From the NCBI GenBank assembly GCA_023383015.1, contig JAHDXW010000014.1, forward strand, positions 39,288-103,287: a DNA stretch of 64,000 nucleotides, in the 5' to 3' direction. The translations under genes and the position numbers were made by a program. Every line of letters begins with the position of its first letter. The stretch's first letter is position 1. Below are positions 26,928 through 35,293 of the stretch, piece by piece. Origin of the DNA: Paracoccaceae bacterium. GTDB taxonomy: Bacteria > Pseudomonadota > Alphaproteobacteria > Rhodobacterales > Rhodobacteraceae. Under the pieces are notes generated by a model. It saw nothing but the letters and a program-made list of their open reading frames with translations, searched no databases and was not told the origin of the DNA.

Positions 26928-28103
26928 CTACCCGCGGTTGCCTCCCAGCCCCGCGAACAGCGCACCTGCCGCGATCCGGTCATGCCCGAGGCCTGCGAAC
27001 TCGGGCGTGGTCTTCCCCGTGGTGATCCAGCGGGCAAGGTGGCGCGTGATCGCCGGAGCGATCTTGAATCCATGGCCGCTTCCGCCCGAGCAGTCTGCAT
27101 AGCCCGCCAGGCCGGCGCGCGGACCGGCATAGGGATAGAAGTCGACGGACACGTCGTAGAGGGAGGCGTACGAGCCGACGAGGCGCGCCCCGTTCAGGTT
27201 GGGCAGGCGCGCGGCGTTCTTCTCGAACGAAAGGCTCAGGATGTCATCGTCGATCGTGGTCTTGTAGTTGTTCGGGTCGACATCGTGATAGGGCTTGGGA
27301 AAGCCGAGGCCGAGGATGAAGCGACCGTTCCCGAGCGGGCGGCAGTAGGCGGCCTCGATCGTGGTCGAGAACGAACACTCGGGCATCGGCCTGCCCGCCC
27401 GGACCTCCCAGATCGCATCCTGCTCGCGGACGGCGCGGAGCTGCACGTCGATGCCTGCGGATGCCGCGAGGGCCCGCGCCCAGGGGCCCGCGGCATTGAC
27501 AACGACGCCGGCATGAACCGGCCCTTCGTCCAGCAGCACGCCCACGATGCGGTCTTCTCGGCGGACCAGCGCCCGGCAGGGGGTCCGGAAGCGGATCTCG
27601 CCGCCCTCGCGGGCGAAGGCGTCGGCGAAGGCCTCGGTCGTCTGGACGGGGTCGGCATAGCCGCTGCCAGGCTCGAACAGGAGGCCGGCCACCCCCTCGG
27701 GATTGAGCCACGGGGAGCGATCGGCAAGGCTTTCGGGCCCCAGGAGTTCGGTGACGAGGCCCTCGGTCCGCTGCATCTCGAGGTTCGCACGGACCTGCGC
27801 GATCATGTTGTCGCCCATCGCGAGCCACCAGCCGGTGGGCCGGAAGCCACCATCCCTGCCCAGCATGTCCGGCATGGCGGCGAACATCTCGCGGCTCTCC
27901 ATGGCCATGCGCACGAGGATGGGGTGCGAGTAGTGCATGCGGACGACCCCGGCGCTGTGGCCGGTCGGGCCGCAGGCGGGGCCCGGCCCCTTCTCGATCA
28001 CGAGCACCCTTTGCAGGCCCTCCCGACGCAGGTGGTAGGCAGTTGCCGCGCCGCTGATCCCGCAGCCGACGACGATCGCATCATAGGTTCCCATGTCCGC
28101 CAT
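26928..28103 (-). CDS. FAD-dependent oxidoreductase (DAO/sarcosine-oxidase type)
   Basis: 391 residues. Rossmann motif VVGCGISGAATAYHL at residues 10-24, then the DAO-family segments GPTGHSAGVVRMHYSHP, a central GVVVNAAGPWA and the C-terminal GGSGHGFKIAPAITRHLA that closes the FAD site. Family members oxidise amines, N-methyl amino acids, glycerophosphate or D-amino acids. It begins 18 bp after the threonine-aldolase-like gene on the same strand, so the two are likely co-transcribed. With hydantoinases nearby, N-substituted or D-amino acids are plausible substrates; this is inference. Confidence 0.88.
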   Translation of the reverse strand: MADMGTYDAIVVGCGISGAATAYHLRREGLQRVLVIEKGPGPACGPTGHSAGVVRMHYSHPILVRMAMESREMFAAMPDMLGRDGGFRPTGWWLAMGDNMIAQVRANLEMQRTEGLVTELLGPESLADRSPWLNPEGVAGLLFEPGSGYADPVQTTEAFADAFAREGGEIRFRTPCRALVRREDRIVGVLLDEGPVHAGVVVNAAGPWARALAASAGIDVQLRAVREQDAIWEVRAGRPMPECSFSTTIEAAYCRPLGNGRFILGLGFPKPYHDVDPNNYKTTIDDDILSLSFEKNAARLPNLNGARLVGSYASLYDVSVDFYPYAGPRAGLAGYADCSGGSGHGFKIAPAITRHLARWITTGKTTPEFAGLGHDRIAAGALFAGLGGNRG

Positions 28104-28121
28104 CTTTCCGTTGTCTTCGCG

Positions 28122-29189
28122 TCATGTCGCTGCGGGCGCCGGAGCCTCCCCACAACGGTCCGCAACACCCAGCACCGCCGCGACGGCCTCCGCGACGGCC
28201 TCAAGTCGTCCCTCGTCGATCCCCGAATGAAGCACGAGCCGGATGCGCCCGCCTCCGAAGCCGAGGGCGGCGACGCCGCGATCGCGCAACGCGGCGATCG
28301 CGGCGTCCGTTCCGGCACGGTGGGCCAGGCGGATCATGACGATGTTCGTCTCGGGCGGAACGATGTGACGAGGCGGCATGCGCTGCCCCAGGAAGTCCGC
28401 AAGCCGGCGGGCCAGCCGATGCGATCGCGCGATCCGGGCGGGATGTTCATGAAGGGCGACGCGCGCGGCCGCGGCAAGCAACCCCACGGGGCGCCATTGC
28501 CCGCCGAGCCGGCGCCGCAGGGTCGCAGCCTCGCGCACAAAACACGCCTGGCCCGCCAGCACGGCGCCGAGCGGGGCATCCATCGCCTTGTTCAGGCTGA
28601 CCGAAACGCTGTCGGCGTCCTCGGCAAGAGCCGCCGGCGCAACCTCGAGCGCAACCGCGGCATTCCAGATCCGTGCCCCGTCCAGATGGAGGTGGGCGCC
28701 CGCATCCCGGCACAGCCGCGCGATCTGGGCCTGCCAGCCCGGGGGCATCACCGAGCCGCCGGCGAGGTTGTGCGTGTTCTCCAGCCAGACCAACGCCGGG
28801 CGGTCGGGCGCCGCCAGTGCCGCCGCCACCTGGTCGGGCGACAGATGGCCATGCGCCCCGGGCACCAGCCGCAACCCGACCTGCTGCAACTTGCCGACGG
28901 CGTCGCGCTCGGTGGTTGCGAGATGGGACTGGTCGTCGGCAAGCACGGTTGTGCCGCGCCTGCCCGCGAGCCGCAGCGCGATCTGGTTGGCCAGCGTGCA
29001 GGTCGGCAGGAAGGCCGCGTCCTCCTGCCCGAGCGTCGCCGCAACCTCTTCCTCGAGGCCGCGAATCTCGACGTCGCGCCGCTCGTCCATCTCGGCCGGC
29101 CGCCCGGCGGCACGGCACATCGCCTCGATCACCGCCGGCGAGCGCGCTCCCAGCATGTCGCTTCTGAGGTCGATCAACGGTGTGGGCAT
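28122..29189 (-). CDS. Low-specificity threonine aldolase-like PLP enzyme
   Basis: 355 residues from ATG 29189; the frame is open much further upstream but that part overlaps the divergent gene. Fold-type I PLP features: IDLRSDMLGARSPAVIEAM at the start, LVWLENTHNLAGGSVMP, HLDGARIWNA (Asp contacting PLP), and the PLP lysine in VSVSLNKAMDAPLGAVLAG. L-threonine aldolases cleave threonine or related beta-hydroxy amino acids to glycine and an aldehyde. The classical THxEN motif reads ENTHNL here. It shares a short divergent promoter region with the phosphotriesterase-like gene. Confidence 0.88.
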   Translation of the reverse strand: MPTPLIDLRSDMLGARSPAVIEAMCRAAGRPAEMDERRDVEIRGLEEEVAATLGQEDAAFLPTCTLANQIALRLAGRRGTTVLADDQSHLATTERDAVGKLQQVGLRLVPGAHGHLSPDQVAAALAAPDRPALVWLENTHNLAGGSVMPPGWQAQIARLCRDAGAHLHLDGARIWNAAVALEVAPAALAEDADSVSVSLNKAMDAPLGAVLAGQACFVREAATLRRRLGGQWRPVGLLAAAARVALHEHPARIARSHRLARRLADFLGQRMPPRHIVPPETNIVMIRLAHRAGTDAAIAALRDRGVAALGFGGGRIRLVLHSGIDEGRLEAVAEAVAAVLGVADRCGEAPAPAAT

Positions 29190-29288
29190 CGGGGCTGGAA
29201 TCACAAGGCGACATTGAAGGTGATTGACAGAGTTTAATACAGAGAATATCGAATAGTGCAACGACATTCCGGAGGGGGGCGGAACCGA
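29190..29288. promoter_or_regulatory. Divergent promoter region of module 3
   Basis: An AT-rich 99-bp gap between two divergent starts. Plus strand: TTGACA at 29224-29229, 17-bp spacer, then the weak TATCGA at 29247. Minus strand: TTGCAC, 16-bp spacer, TATTAA, read on the complement of about 29237-29264. The two sets overlap, so one regulator bound here (the GntR protein is the nearest candidate) could control both units. I did not find a convincing palindrome. Confidence 0.5.
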
Positions 29289-30341
29289 ATGGCATCCGGA
29301 AGTCTGTCCGGCAGGGCGCAGACAGTGCTGGGCCCGGTCGCGCCCGAGGGGCTGGGCATCACGCTCATGCACGAACACCTCCTTGTCGACCTGAGGAGGG
29401 TCTTCGACGAGCCCGCTGACGCGCGCGGGCGGGCGCTGTCCCGGCAGCAGGTGACGCTGTCCAACCTTGCCTGGGTGACCAAGAATTGGGCTTCCAGCCT
29501 CGACAATCTCGTCCTCGACGATCCCGAACTGGCGGCCGCGGAGGTCATGCTGTTCAAGGATGCGGGCGGCGGCACGATCGTCGACGTCAATACCGCCGAC
29601 CTTGTCCGCCACCCCCCGGTGCTGCGTGACATCTCGCGGCGCTGTGGCGTCAACATCGTGATGGGATGCGGCTACTACCACGCCGGCTTTCACCCCGCCG
29701 ACATGGCCGAGCGGTCGGAGGAAGAGCTTGCCGACGAGATCGCCGCCGACATCCTCGTCGGTGTCGACGGGACCGGCATAAGGGCCGGGATCATCGGCGA
29801 GGTCGGCTGTTCCTGGCCGCTGCACCCCAACGAGGCCAAGTCGCTGCGCGCCTCGGCGCGCGCCCAGCGGGAGACCGGCGCCGCCATCACGATCCACCCG
29901 GGGCGACACGTCGATGCGCCGTTCGAAATCCTTGACGTGCTCGAGCGCGCGGGGGCCGACCCTGCCCGTGTGGTCATGGGGCATATCGAGCGGACAGGCT
30001 TCGATGCGGATACCCTGCTGCGGCTTGCTCGGCGCGGCTGCTGCCTTGAATACGACTGGTTTGGCGAGGTGCGGCCGGCCTACCCTCACGGGCGGGTGGA
30101 CGTTCCCAGCGATGGCGAACGCATCCGGGAGATTGCCTTCCTGATCGCCGCGGGCCACGGATCGCAGGTGGTCGTTTCCCATGACGTGTGCTTCAAGATG
30201 CGGCTGGCCGCCTACGGCGGCCCCGGCTACGAGCACATCCCGCGCTACGTCGCGGAATGGATGCGCGCGATGGGGATCGCGGGGGATGAAGTCCGCCGCA
30301 TCCTGATCGAGAACCCCAGGCGAATCCTCGCCTTTCCCTGA
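29289..30341 (+). CDS. Phosphotriesterase-like metal-dependent hydrolase
   Basis: 350 residues from ATG 29289 after GGAGGGGGGCGGAA. Amidohydrolase-superfamily barrel of the PTE group: LMHEHLLVD (His28, His30), Glu171 in GEVGCS (at the position of the carbamylated Lys of true phosphotriesterase, as in Php-type proteins), TIHPGRH, MGHIERTGFD and SHDVCFKMRLAAYGG. Such proteins are usually lactonases or esterases/amidases rather than organophosphate hydrolases. First gene of the plus unit, 50 bp ahead of hydantoinase A, so ring or ester opening in the same pathway is inferred. Confidence 0.9.
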   Translation: MASGSLSGRAQTVLGPVAPEGLGITLMHEHLLVDLRRVFDEPADARGRALSRQQVTLSNLAWVTKNWASSLDNLVLDDPELAAAEVMLFKDAGGGTIVDVNTADLVRHPPVLRDISRRCGVNIVMGCGYYHAGFHPADMAERSEEELADEIAADILVGVDGTGIRAGIIGEVGCSWPLHPNEAKSLRASARAQRETGAAITIHPGRHVDAPFEILDVLERAGADPARVVMGHIERTGFDADTLLRLARRGCCLEYDWFGEVRPAYPHGRVDVPSDGERIREIAFLIAAGHGSQVVVSHDVCFKMRLAAYGGPGYEHIPRYVAEWMRAMGIAGDEVRRILIENPRRILAFP

Positions 30342-30391
30342 AGTCCCATTCCCTGCGCCCGCGCGAACCAAAGACATATCGGAGCATCCCT

Positions 30392-32566
30392 ATGGACGGA
30401 AGCAGAGACCTCGCGCAGCAGCGGAAGTTCCGGGTCGGGGTCGATGTCGGCGGCACGTTCACCGATGTCGTTCTCGTCGACGAGCAGTCCGGCGAAATCC
30501 TCGTCTCGAAGGTCCACACGGTCCCCGAGGACCCGTCGCAGGGCTGCATCGCCGGAATCGACAAGGCGCTGGCCGACTACGGGATCATGCCGACCGACGT
30601 CGCCTTCGTCGTGCACGGCACGACGATTGCCACCAACACGATCATCGAGGGAAAGGGCGCGAAGTCCGGACTGATCACCTCTGATGGCTTCCGCGACGTG
30701 CTCGAAATCGCCTACCAGACCCGTCCCAACCTCTATGACGTGTTCTACGACAAGCCTCGCCCCCTGGTCGCCCGTTCCCGATGCCTCGGGGTGCCGGAAA
30801 GGATCGGCCCTGACGGGGCGGTGCTCGTGCCGCTCGACGAGGAAGCCCTGCGCAGGGCGGCGCGGCGGCTGGTGGCGGCGGGGGTCGAGTCGATCGCGGT
30901 CGCCTTCCTGCACTCCTACCGCGACCCGATGCACGAGCGCCTTGCCGGCCGGATCCTCCAGGAGGAATGCGGCAGACTGCCGATTGTCCTGTCCTCCGAC
31001 GTCTGCCCCGAGTACCGCGAGTATCCCCGCACCAGCACCACGGTTCTGAACGCCGTGCTTCTGCCGAGGGTGACGCCCTACATCGAGCGTCTGGAACAAC
31101 GGCTCCGCGAGCGGAAGGTAGCACCCGAACTGCACCTGATGACGTCGGCGGGAGGGCTGATGTCGGCCGACGTCGCCAAGCGGCATCCGGTCCATCTCGT
31201 CGAATCCGGCCCTGCCGCCGGAGTGATCGGCGCGGCCTTCGTCGCCGAGCGCTCGGGCTTCGGGAACCTGCTTGCGCTCGACATCGGCGGCACCACGGCC
31301 AAGGCGGCGGTCGTCCACGCCGGACGCCCCCAGATCACCGAGCAGTTCGAGGTTGGTGCGGCGGCGATTGCCACCGTGACTTCGCCGAAGGGCCTTGGAT
31401 ACCCCGTCCTGACCCCGGTCATCAGCCTCGTCGAAATCGGCTCGGGCGGCGGCAGCATCGCGCAGGTCGACCCGGGCGGCGCGCTGTCGGTCGGGCCGCA
31501 GAGCGCGGGCGCCGATCCGGGGCCCGCGTGCTACGGCCGAGGCGGCGCATTAGCCACGATCACCGACGCCAATCTGGTGCTGGGCCGGATCAATCCTGAC
31601 TATTTCCTCGGTGGCGAGGTGCGGCTCGACCGGGGCCTTGCGGAGGAGGCGATCCGCAGGGCGGTAGCCGAGCCGCTGGGGATCGGCGTGGTCGAGGCAG
31701 CGCTCTCGATCGTTGCCATCGCCGACGCCAGGATGACAAGCGCGCTCTACTTCATCTCGGTCGAGCAGGGGATCGACCCGCGCGATTATGTGTTTGTCCC
31801 CTCGGGTGGTGCGGGGCCGCTGCACGCCCTGTCGATCGCCAGGGCCCTGGGCGTGGGCCGGGTGCTGGTGCCGCCGACGCCCGGGCTGAACTCCGCGTTG
31901 GGGATGCTTGCGAGCGACCTGAAGCACGACATGGTACGGACGTACATGAAACACCAGCGGGCGGCCGATGCCGGAGAGATCTCGGCGATCTACGGCGAGA
32001 TGGAAGAGGCGATCGGCCGGATGCTCGCGGCCGAGCATGTCGCCCCCGCCGACCGCTCGTTCCTGCGCGAGATCGAGATGTGTTATGTGGGCCAGTCCTT
32101 CCACCTCAAGCTGCCGGTGCCGTCAGAACTCGACGGCGACGGCGTCGGCCGCCTGATCGCCGCGTTCCACGAGCGGCACGCCGAGGCGTATGGCTTCGCA
32201 AGCCGGACCGAGCCGGTGCGGCTGGTGAACCTGCGGCTTTCCGGCATCGGGAAGGTCCGTCGCCCGGTCATGCGCAAGCTTCCCGACGGTGAAGGCGGCC
32301 GGCAGGCGATCAAGGGGTACCGGCCGGTCCATTTCGACGATCCGCGTCAGCCGGTGCCGGTGCCGCTCTACGACCGCAGGCTCTTGGGTACGGGCGACCG
32401 CTTCGACGGCCCCGCGATCGTCGAGCAGATGGACACAACCATCGTCATTCCGGCCGGCGCGTCCGTGCTCGTGACTGAGGCGGGAAGTCTTCTCGTCGCG
32501 ACCGGCGCAGAGAACGACGCCAACACCGGACGTAACCCAGAGCGGAGCGACAACGATGCGCAGTGA
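30392..32566 (+). CDS. hyuA: Hydantoinase/oxoprolinase subunit A (HyuA)
   Basis: 724 residues, slightly longer than the usual ~690. N-terminal actin-like ATPase part VGVDVGGTFTDVVLVD (residues 15-30), VVHGTTIATNTIIEGKGAKSGLIT, and the central LALDIGGTTAKAAVV and PSGGAGPLHALSIARALG. These enzymes use ATP to open cyclic amides (hydantoins, 5-oxoproline) or to activate substrates for carboxylation; subunit B follows with an 11-bp overlap. Together they form the probable entry reaction of module 3, with the ring compound unidentified. Confidence 0.93.
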   Translation: MDGSRDLAQQRKFRVGVDVGGTFTDVVLVDEQSGEILVSKVHTVPEDPSQGCIAGIDKALADYGIMPTDVAFVVHGTTIATNTIIEGKGAKSGLITSDGFRDVLEIAYQTRPNLYDVFYDKPRPLVARSRCLGVPERIGPDGAVLVPLDEEALRRAARRLVAAGVESIAVAFLHSYRDPMHERLAGRILQEECGRLPIVLSSDVCPEYREYPRTSTTVLNAVLLPRVTPYIERLEQRLRERKVAPELHLMTSAGGLMSADVAKRHPVHLVESGPAAGVIGAAFVAERSGFGNLLALDIGGTTAKAAVVHAGRPQITEQFEVGAAAIATVTSPKGLGYPVLTPVISLVEIGSGGGSIAQVDPGGALSVGPQSAGADPGPACYGRGGALATITDANLVLGRINPDYFLGGEVRLDRGLAEEAIRRAVAEPLGIGVVEAALSIVAIADARMTSALYFISVEQGIDPRDYVFVPSGGAGPLHALSIARALGVGRVLVPPTPGLNSALGMLASDLKHDMVRTYMKHQRAADAGEISAIYGEMEEAIGRMLAAEHVAPADRSFLREIEMCYVGQSFHLKLPVPSELDGDGVGRLIAAFHERHAEAYGFASRTEPVRLVNLRLSGIGKVRRPVMRKLPDGEGGRQAIKGYRPVHFDDPRQPVPVPLYDRRLLGTGDRFDGPAIVEQMDTTIVIPAGASVLVTEAGSLLVATGAENDANTGRNPERSDNDAQ

Positions 32567-34304
32567 GGTCGCCCGCCGGGCCCAGGCGGATGGGCTGGAG
32601 GATATCGATCCGGTCTCCTTCGAGGTGATCCGGAATGCACTTCTCAACATCACGGAAGAGATGGCGGTGACGATCCGGCGCGCCGCCTATTCCACGAACA
32701 TCAAGACCAGAGCCGATTTCTCCTGCGCCTTCTTCGATGCGACGCCGCTCTGCGTGGCCCAGTCCTTCGCCCAGCCCGCGCATCTGGTGTCGATGTCCTC
32801 GATCGTGCCTGCGGTGATCCGCGAGATCGGGCCCGAGAACATGCAGAGCGGCGACGTCTTCCTGATCAACGATGCCCACCGCGGAACCAGCCACCTGAAC
32901 GACATCACCGCGATCACGCCGATCGATGTGCAGGGTCGGCGGATCGGGTATTTCGCGAACATGGCGCATCACGTCGACGTCGGGGGGTCGGCTCCGGCGA
33001 GCCTCGGTGTCAGCCGCGAGATCTTCCAGGAAGGCCTGATCATCCCGCCGACCCTGATCGCCCGCGGCGACCGGATCGACCACAACGTCCTGAACCTCCT
33101 TCTCTCGAACGTCCGCGCGCCGCGCGAGACCCGGGGCGACCTGCGGGCACAGATGTCGGCCAACGTCATCGGCCTGCGGCGGGTGACCAGCCTTGTCGAA
33201 CGCTACGGTGCCGATTTCCTAGAGAAGTTCTTTGCCGAGCTGCTTCGCTACACCGAGCGCTGGACCGAGCGCGAGATCCGCCGGCTGCCGGAGGGGATCT
33301 ACGAGGCCGAGGGCTTCCGCGACGACAACGGGATGGACGACGAGCCGGTGCGCCTGCGCGCCCGGGTCACGATCCGGGACGGTCACATCCACCTTGACGT
33401 CACGGGCTCCTCGCCGCAGCGGGCGGGCCCGCTCAACTGCACGCGCCCGATGGCCCGATGCGCCATCGCCTTCGTCAGCCGCTGCCTGATCGACAACAGG
33501 CTGCCGGTGAACGACGGCTTCCTCAGCCGCATCCACATCGACGGGCCCGACGGCCTGTGCTGCACCGCGCAGCGGCCCATGGCCGTGGTCGGCGGGTGGG
33601 AACTTGCCGCAAGGCTGACCGACGTGGTCTTCAAGGCGCTTCACCCCGCCCTGCCGAAGCGGATTCCGGCCTGCGGCAAGGGGCTGATCGTCAACCTCGG
33701 GTTCGGCGGCCACGACCCGCTGCGCAACGAATACTTCTGCTACATGGAGACGATCGCCGGCGGCAACGGCGCCCGCCCCGGCAAGGACGGACCCGATGCG
33801 GTCCAGGTGAACCTCCAGAACACCGAGAACGCGCCGATCGAGGAAGTGGAGCTGAACTATCCCATCCTGGTCCGGCGCTACGAACTCATCGTCGACAGCT
33901 GCGGGGCCGGTCAGTTCCGCGGCGGGCTGGGCGTCCGGCGGGATTTCGAGTTTCCCCATGCGCCGGTGACCTGCACGATCCTCTCCGACGGATGCAAATT
34001 CGCGCCCTGGGGCCTTGATGGCGGCGACTCCGGCGCCCCCGCACGTTTCGTCTATGATCCCGAAGGCGAAGGCCGCGTCCTGCGGTCCAAGTGCACCGTC
34101 GATGTTCCGACGGGCGGCAGGATCCGCATCGAGACGCCGGGCGGCGGCGGGATCGGGAACCCGACGCTGCGCCGCCCGGAAAGCCTGGCGCGCGACCTCG
34201 AGGACGGCAAGGTCACCGAGGAGTGGGCCCGTGCCGCAAGGTCGGGCTCGGGAGCGGCGGGCAGTGCCCCGGGCGTGGCGGCGGCGACCGGGGGGGCGGA
34301 ATGA
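32556..34304 (+). CDS. hyuB: Hydantoinase/oxoprolinase subunit B (HyuB)
   Basis: 582 residues. Conserved HyuB parts: DPVSFEVIRNALLNITEEMA at the N-terminus, FLINDAHRGTSHLNDITAITPI, HHVDVGGSAPASLG and the C-terminal GGGGIGNPTLRRPE. It pairs with HyuA encoded upstream. The C-terminal tail (RSGSGAAGSAPGVAAATGG) is low-complexity. Stop overlaps the start of the dehydrogenase gene (ATGA at 34301). Confidence 0.93.
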   Translation: MRSEVARRAQADGLEDIDPVSFEVIRNALLNITEEMAVTIRRAAYSTNIKTRADFSCAFFDATPLCVAQSFAQPAHLVSMSSIVPAVIREIGPENMQSGDVFLINDAHRGTSHLNDITAITPIDVQGRRIGYFANMAHHVDVGGSAPASLGVSREIFQEGLIIPPTLIARGDRIDHNVLNLLLSNVRAPRETRGDLRAQMSANVIGLRRVTSLVERYGADFLEKFFAELLRYTERWTEREIRRLPEGIYEAEGFRDDNGMDDEPVRLRARVTIRDGHIHLDVTGSSPQRAGPLNCTRPMARCAIAFVSRCLIDNRLPVNDGFLSRIHIDGPDGLCCTAQRPMAVVGGWELAARLTDVVFKALHPALPKRIPACGKGLIVNLGFGGHDPLRNEYFCYMETIAGGNGARPGKDGPDAVQVNLQNTENAPIEEVELNYPILVRRYELIVDSCGAGQFRGGLGVRRDFEFPHAPVTCTILSDGCKFAPWGLDGGDSGAPARFVYDPEGEGRVLRSKCTVDVPTGGRIRIETPGGGGIGNPTLRRPESLARDLEDGKVTEEWARAARSGSGAAGSAPGVAAATGGAE

Positions 34305-35293
34305 GCGCGGCGCCCCTGCCGAGGGAGCCTTCGCGCCAGCCGAGGATACTCGTGACCGGCGCCGCCGGTCAGGTCGGGACCGATCTCGTCCCGGTTCTCC
34401 GGCGTCGGCACGGCCAGGAGGCCGTGATAGCTGCCTGGCACCGCGGCCGGCTCGCTGACGAGGTCGCCGAATCCGGACCGGCGATGGAACTCGACGTCAC
34501 TGACCCGGCAGCCTTCCAGGATGCCGTCGCAGCGAACGGCATCACCCAGGTCTATCATCTCGCGACGCTGCTCTCGGCTGCCGGCGAGACTGACCCGGAC
34601 CGCGCATGGACCGTCAACCTCGGCAGCCTCAGGACGGTGCTCGACATCGCCCGGCGGTCGACGGTCGAAAGGCTGTTCTGGCCCAGCTCGATCGCGGTCT
34701 TCGGCCCCACCAGCCCACGCCATGGCACGCCTCAGGAAACGGTGCTGGAGCCGACCACCATGTACGGCGTCACCAAGCTGGCCGGCGAGGCGCTCTGCCG
34801 GTACTACGCCCTCCGCTTCGGCATCGATGTGCGAAGCCTCCGCTATCCCGGACTCGTCAGCTACAGCCGGTTCTCGGGCGGCGGTACGACCGACTACTCG
34901 GTCGAGATGTTCCTCCACGCCCTCCGGACCGGATCGTACCGCTGCTTCGTGCGCGAGGACACGGTGCTGCCGCTGATGTTCATGGAGGACGCGCTGCGCG
35001 CGACGGTCGAGTTGATGACCGCGCCCGCTGCGGCGATCACCGTGCGCGGCAGCTACAACCTGACCGCGCTGAGCTTCACCGCCGGTGAACTGGCGGCGGC
35101 CATCGCCCGGCGGGTGCCGGGGTTTTCCTGCACCTTCGAGCCCGACTTCCGCCAGGCGATCGCCGACAGCTGGCCTGCGACGATCGACGATTCGCGTGCA
35201 CGCCGGGACTGGGGCTGGAGGCCGCGGTTCGATCTCGACGCCATGACCGACGCGATGCTGGAAGGCGTCGCGCGCCTTGGGGCCGGCGCGTGA
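34301..35293 (+). CDS. SDR-type L-threonine 3-dehydrogenase-like epimerase-family protein
   Basis: 330 residues from ATG 34301. Extended-SDR features: ILVTGAAGQVGTDLVPVL (NAD motif, residues 16-33) and MYGVTKLAGE with Tyr155 and Lys159. The middle matches the short-chain L-threonine dehydrogenases: SLRYPGLVSYSRFSGGGT then TTDYSVEMFLHAL, and CFVREDTVLPLMFMEDALRA. Those enzymes oxidise threonine to 2-amino-3-oxobutyrate. The presence of a threonine-aldolase-like gene in the divergent unit supports a hydroxy-amino-acid intermediate in the pathway. Confidence 0.85.
   Translation: MSAAPLPREPSRQPRILVTGAAGQVGTDLVPVLRRRHGQEAVIAAWHRGRLADEVAESGPAMELDVTDPAAFQDAVAANGITQVYHLATLLSAAGETDPDRAWTVNLGSLRTVLDIARRSTVERLFWPSSIAVFGPTSPRHGTPQETVLEPTTMYGVTKLAGEALCRYYALRFGIDVRSLRYPGLVSYSRFSGGGTTDYSVEMFLHALRTGSYRCFVREDTVLPLMFMEDALRATVELMTAPAAAITVRGSYNLTALSFTAGELAAAIARRVPGFSCTFEPDFRQAIADSWPATIDDSRARRDWGWRPRFDLDAMTDAMLEGVARLGAGA

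Noticed and set aside
29289..30341. True phosphotriesterase
   Set aside because: Glu171 stands where the carbamylated Lys would be, as in Php-type homologues; lactonase or esterase is more likely.
28122..30377. Long N-terminal extension of the threonine-aldolase-like frame
   Set aside because: The part upstream of 29189 overlaps the divergent promoter and the phosphotriesterase-like gene; homology starts at MPTPLIDLRSD.
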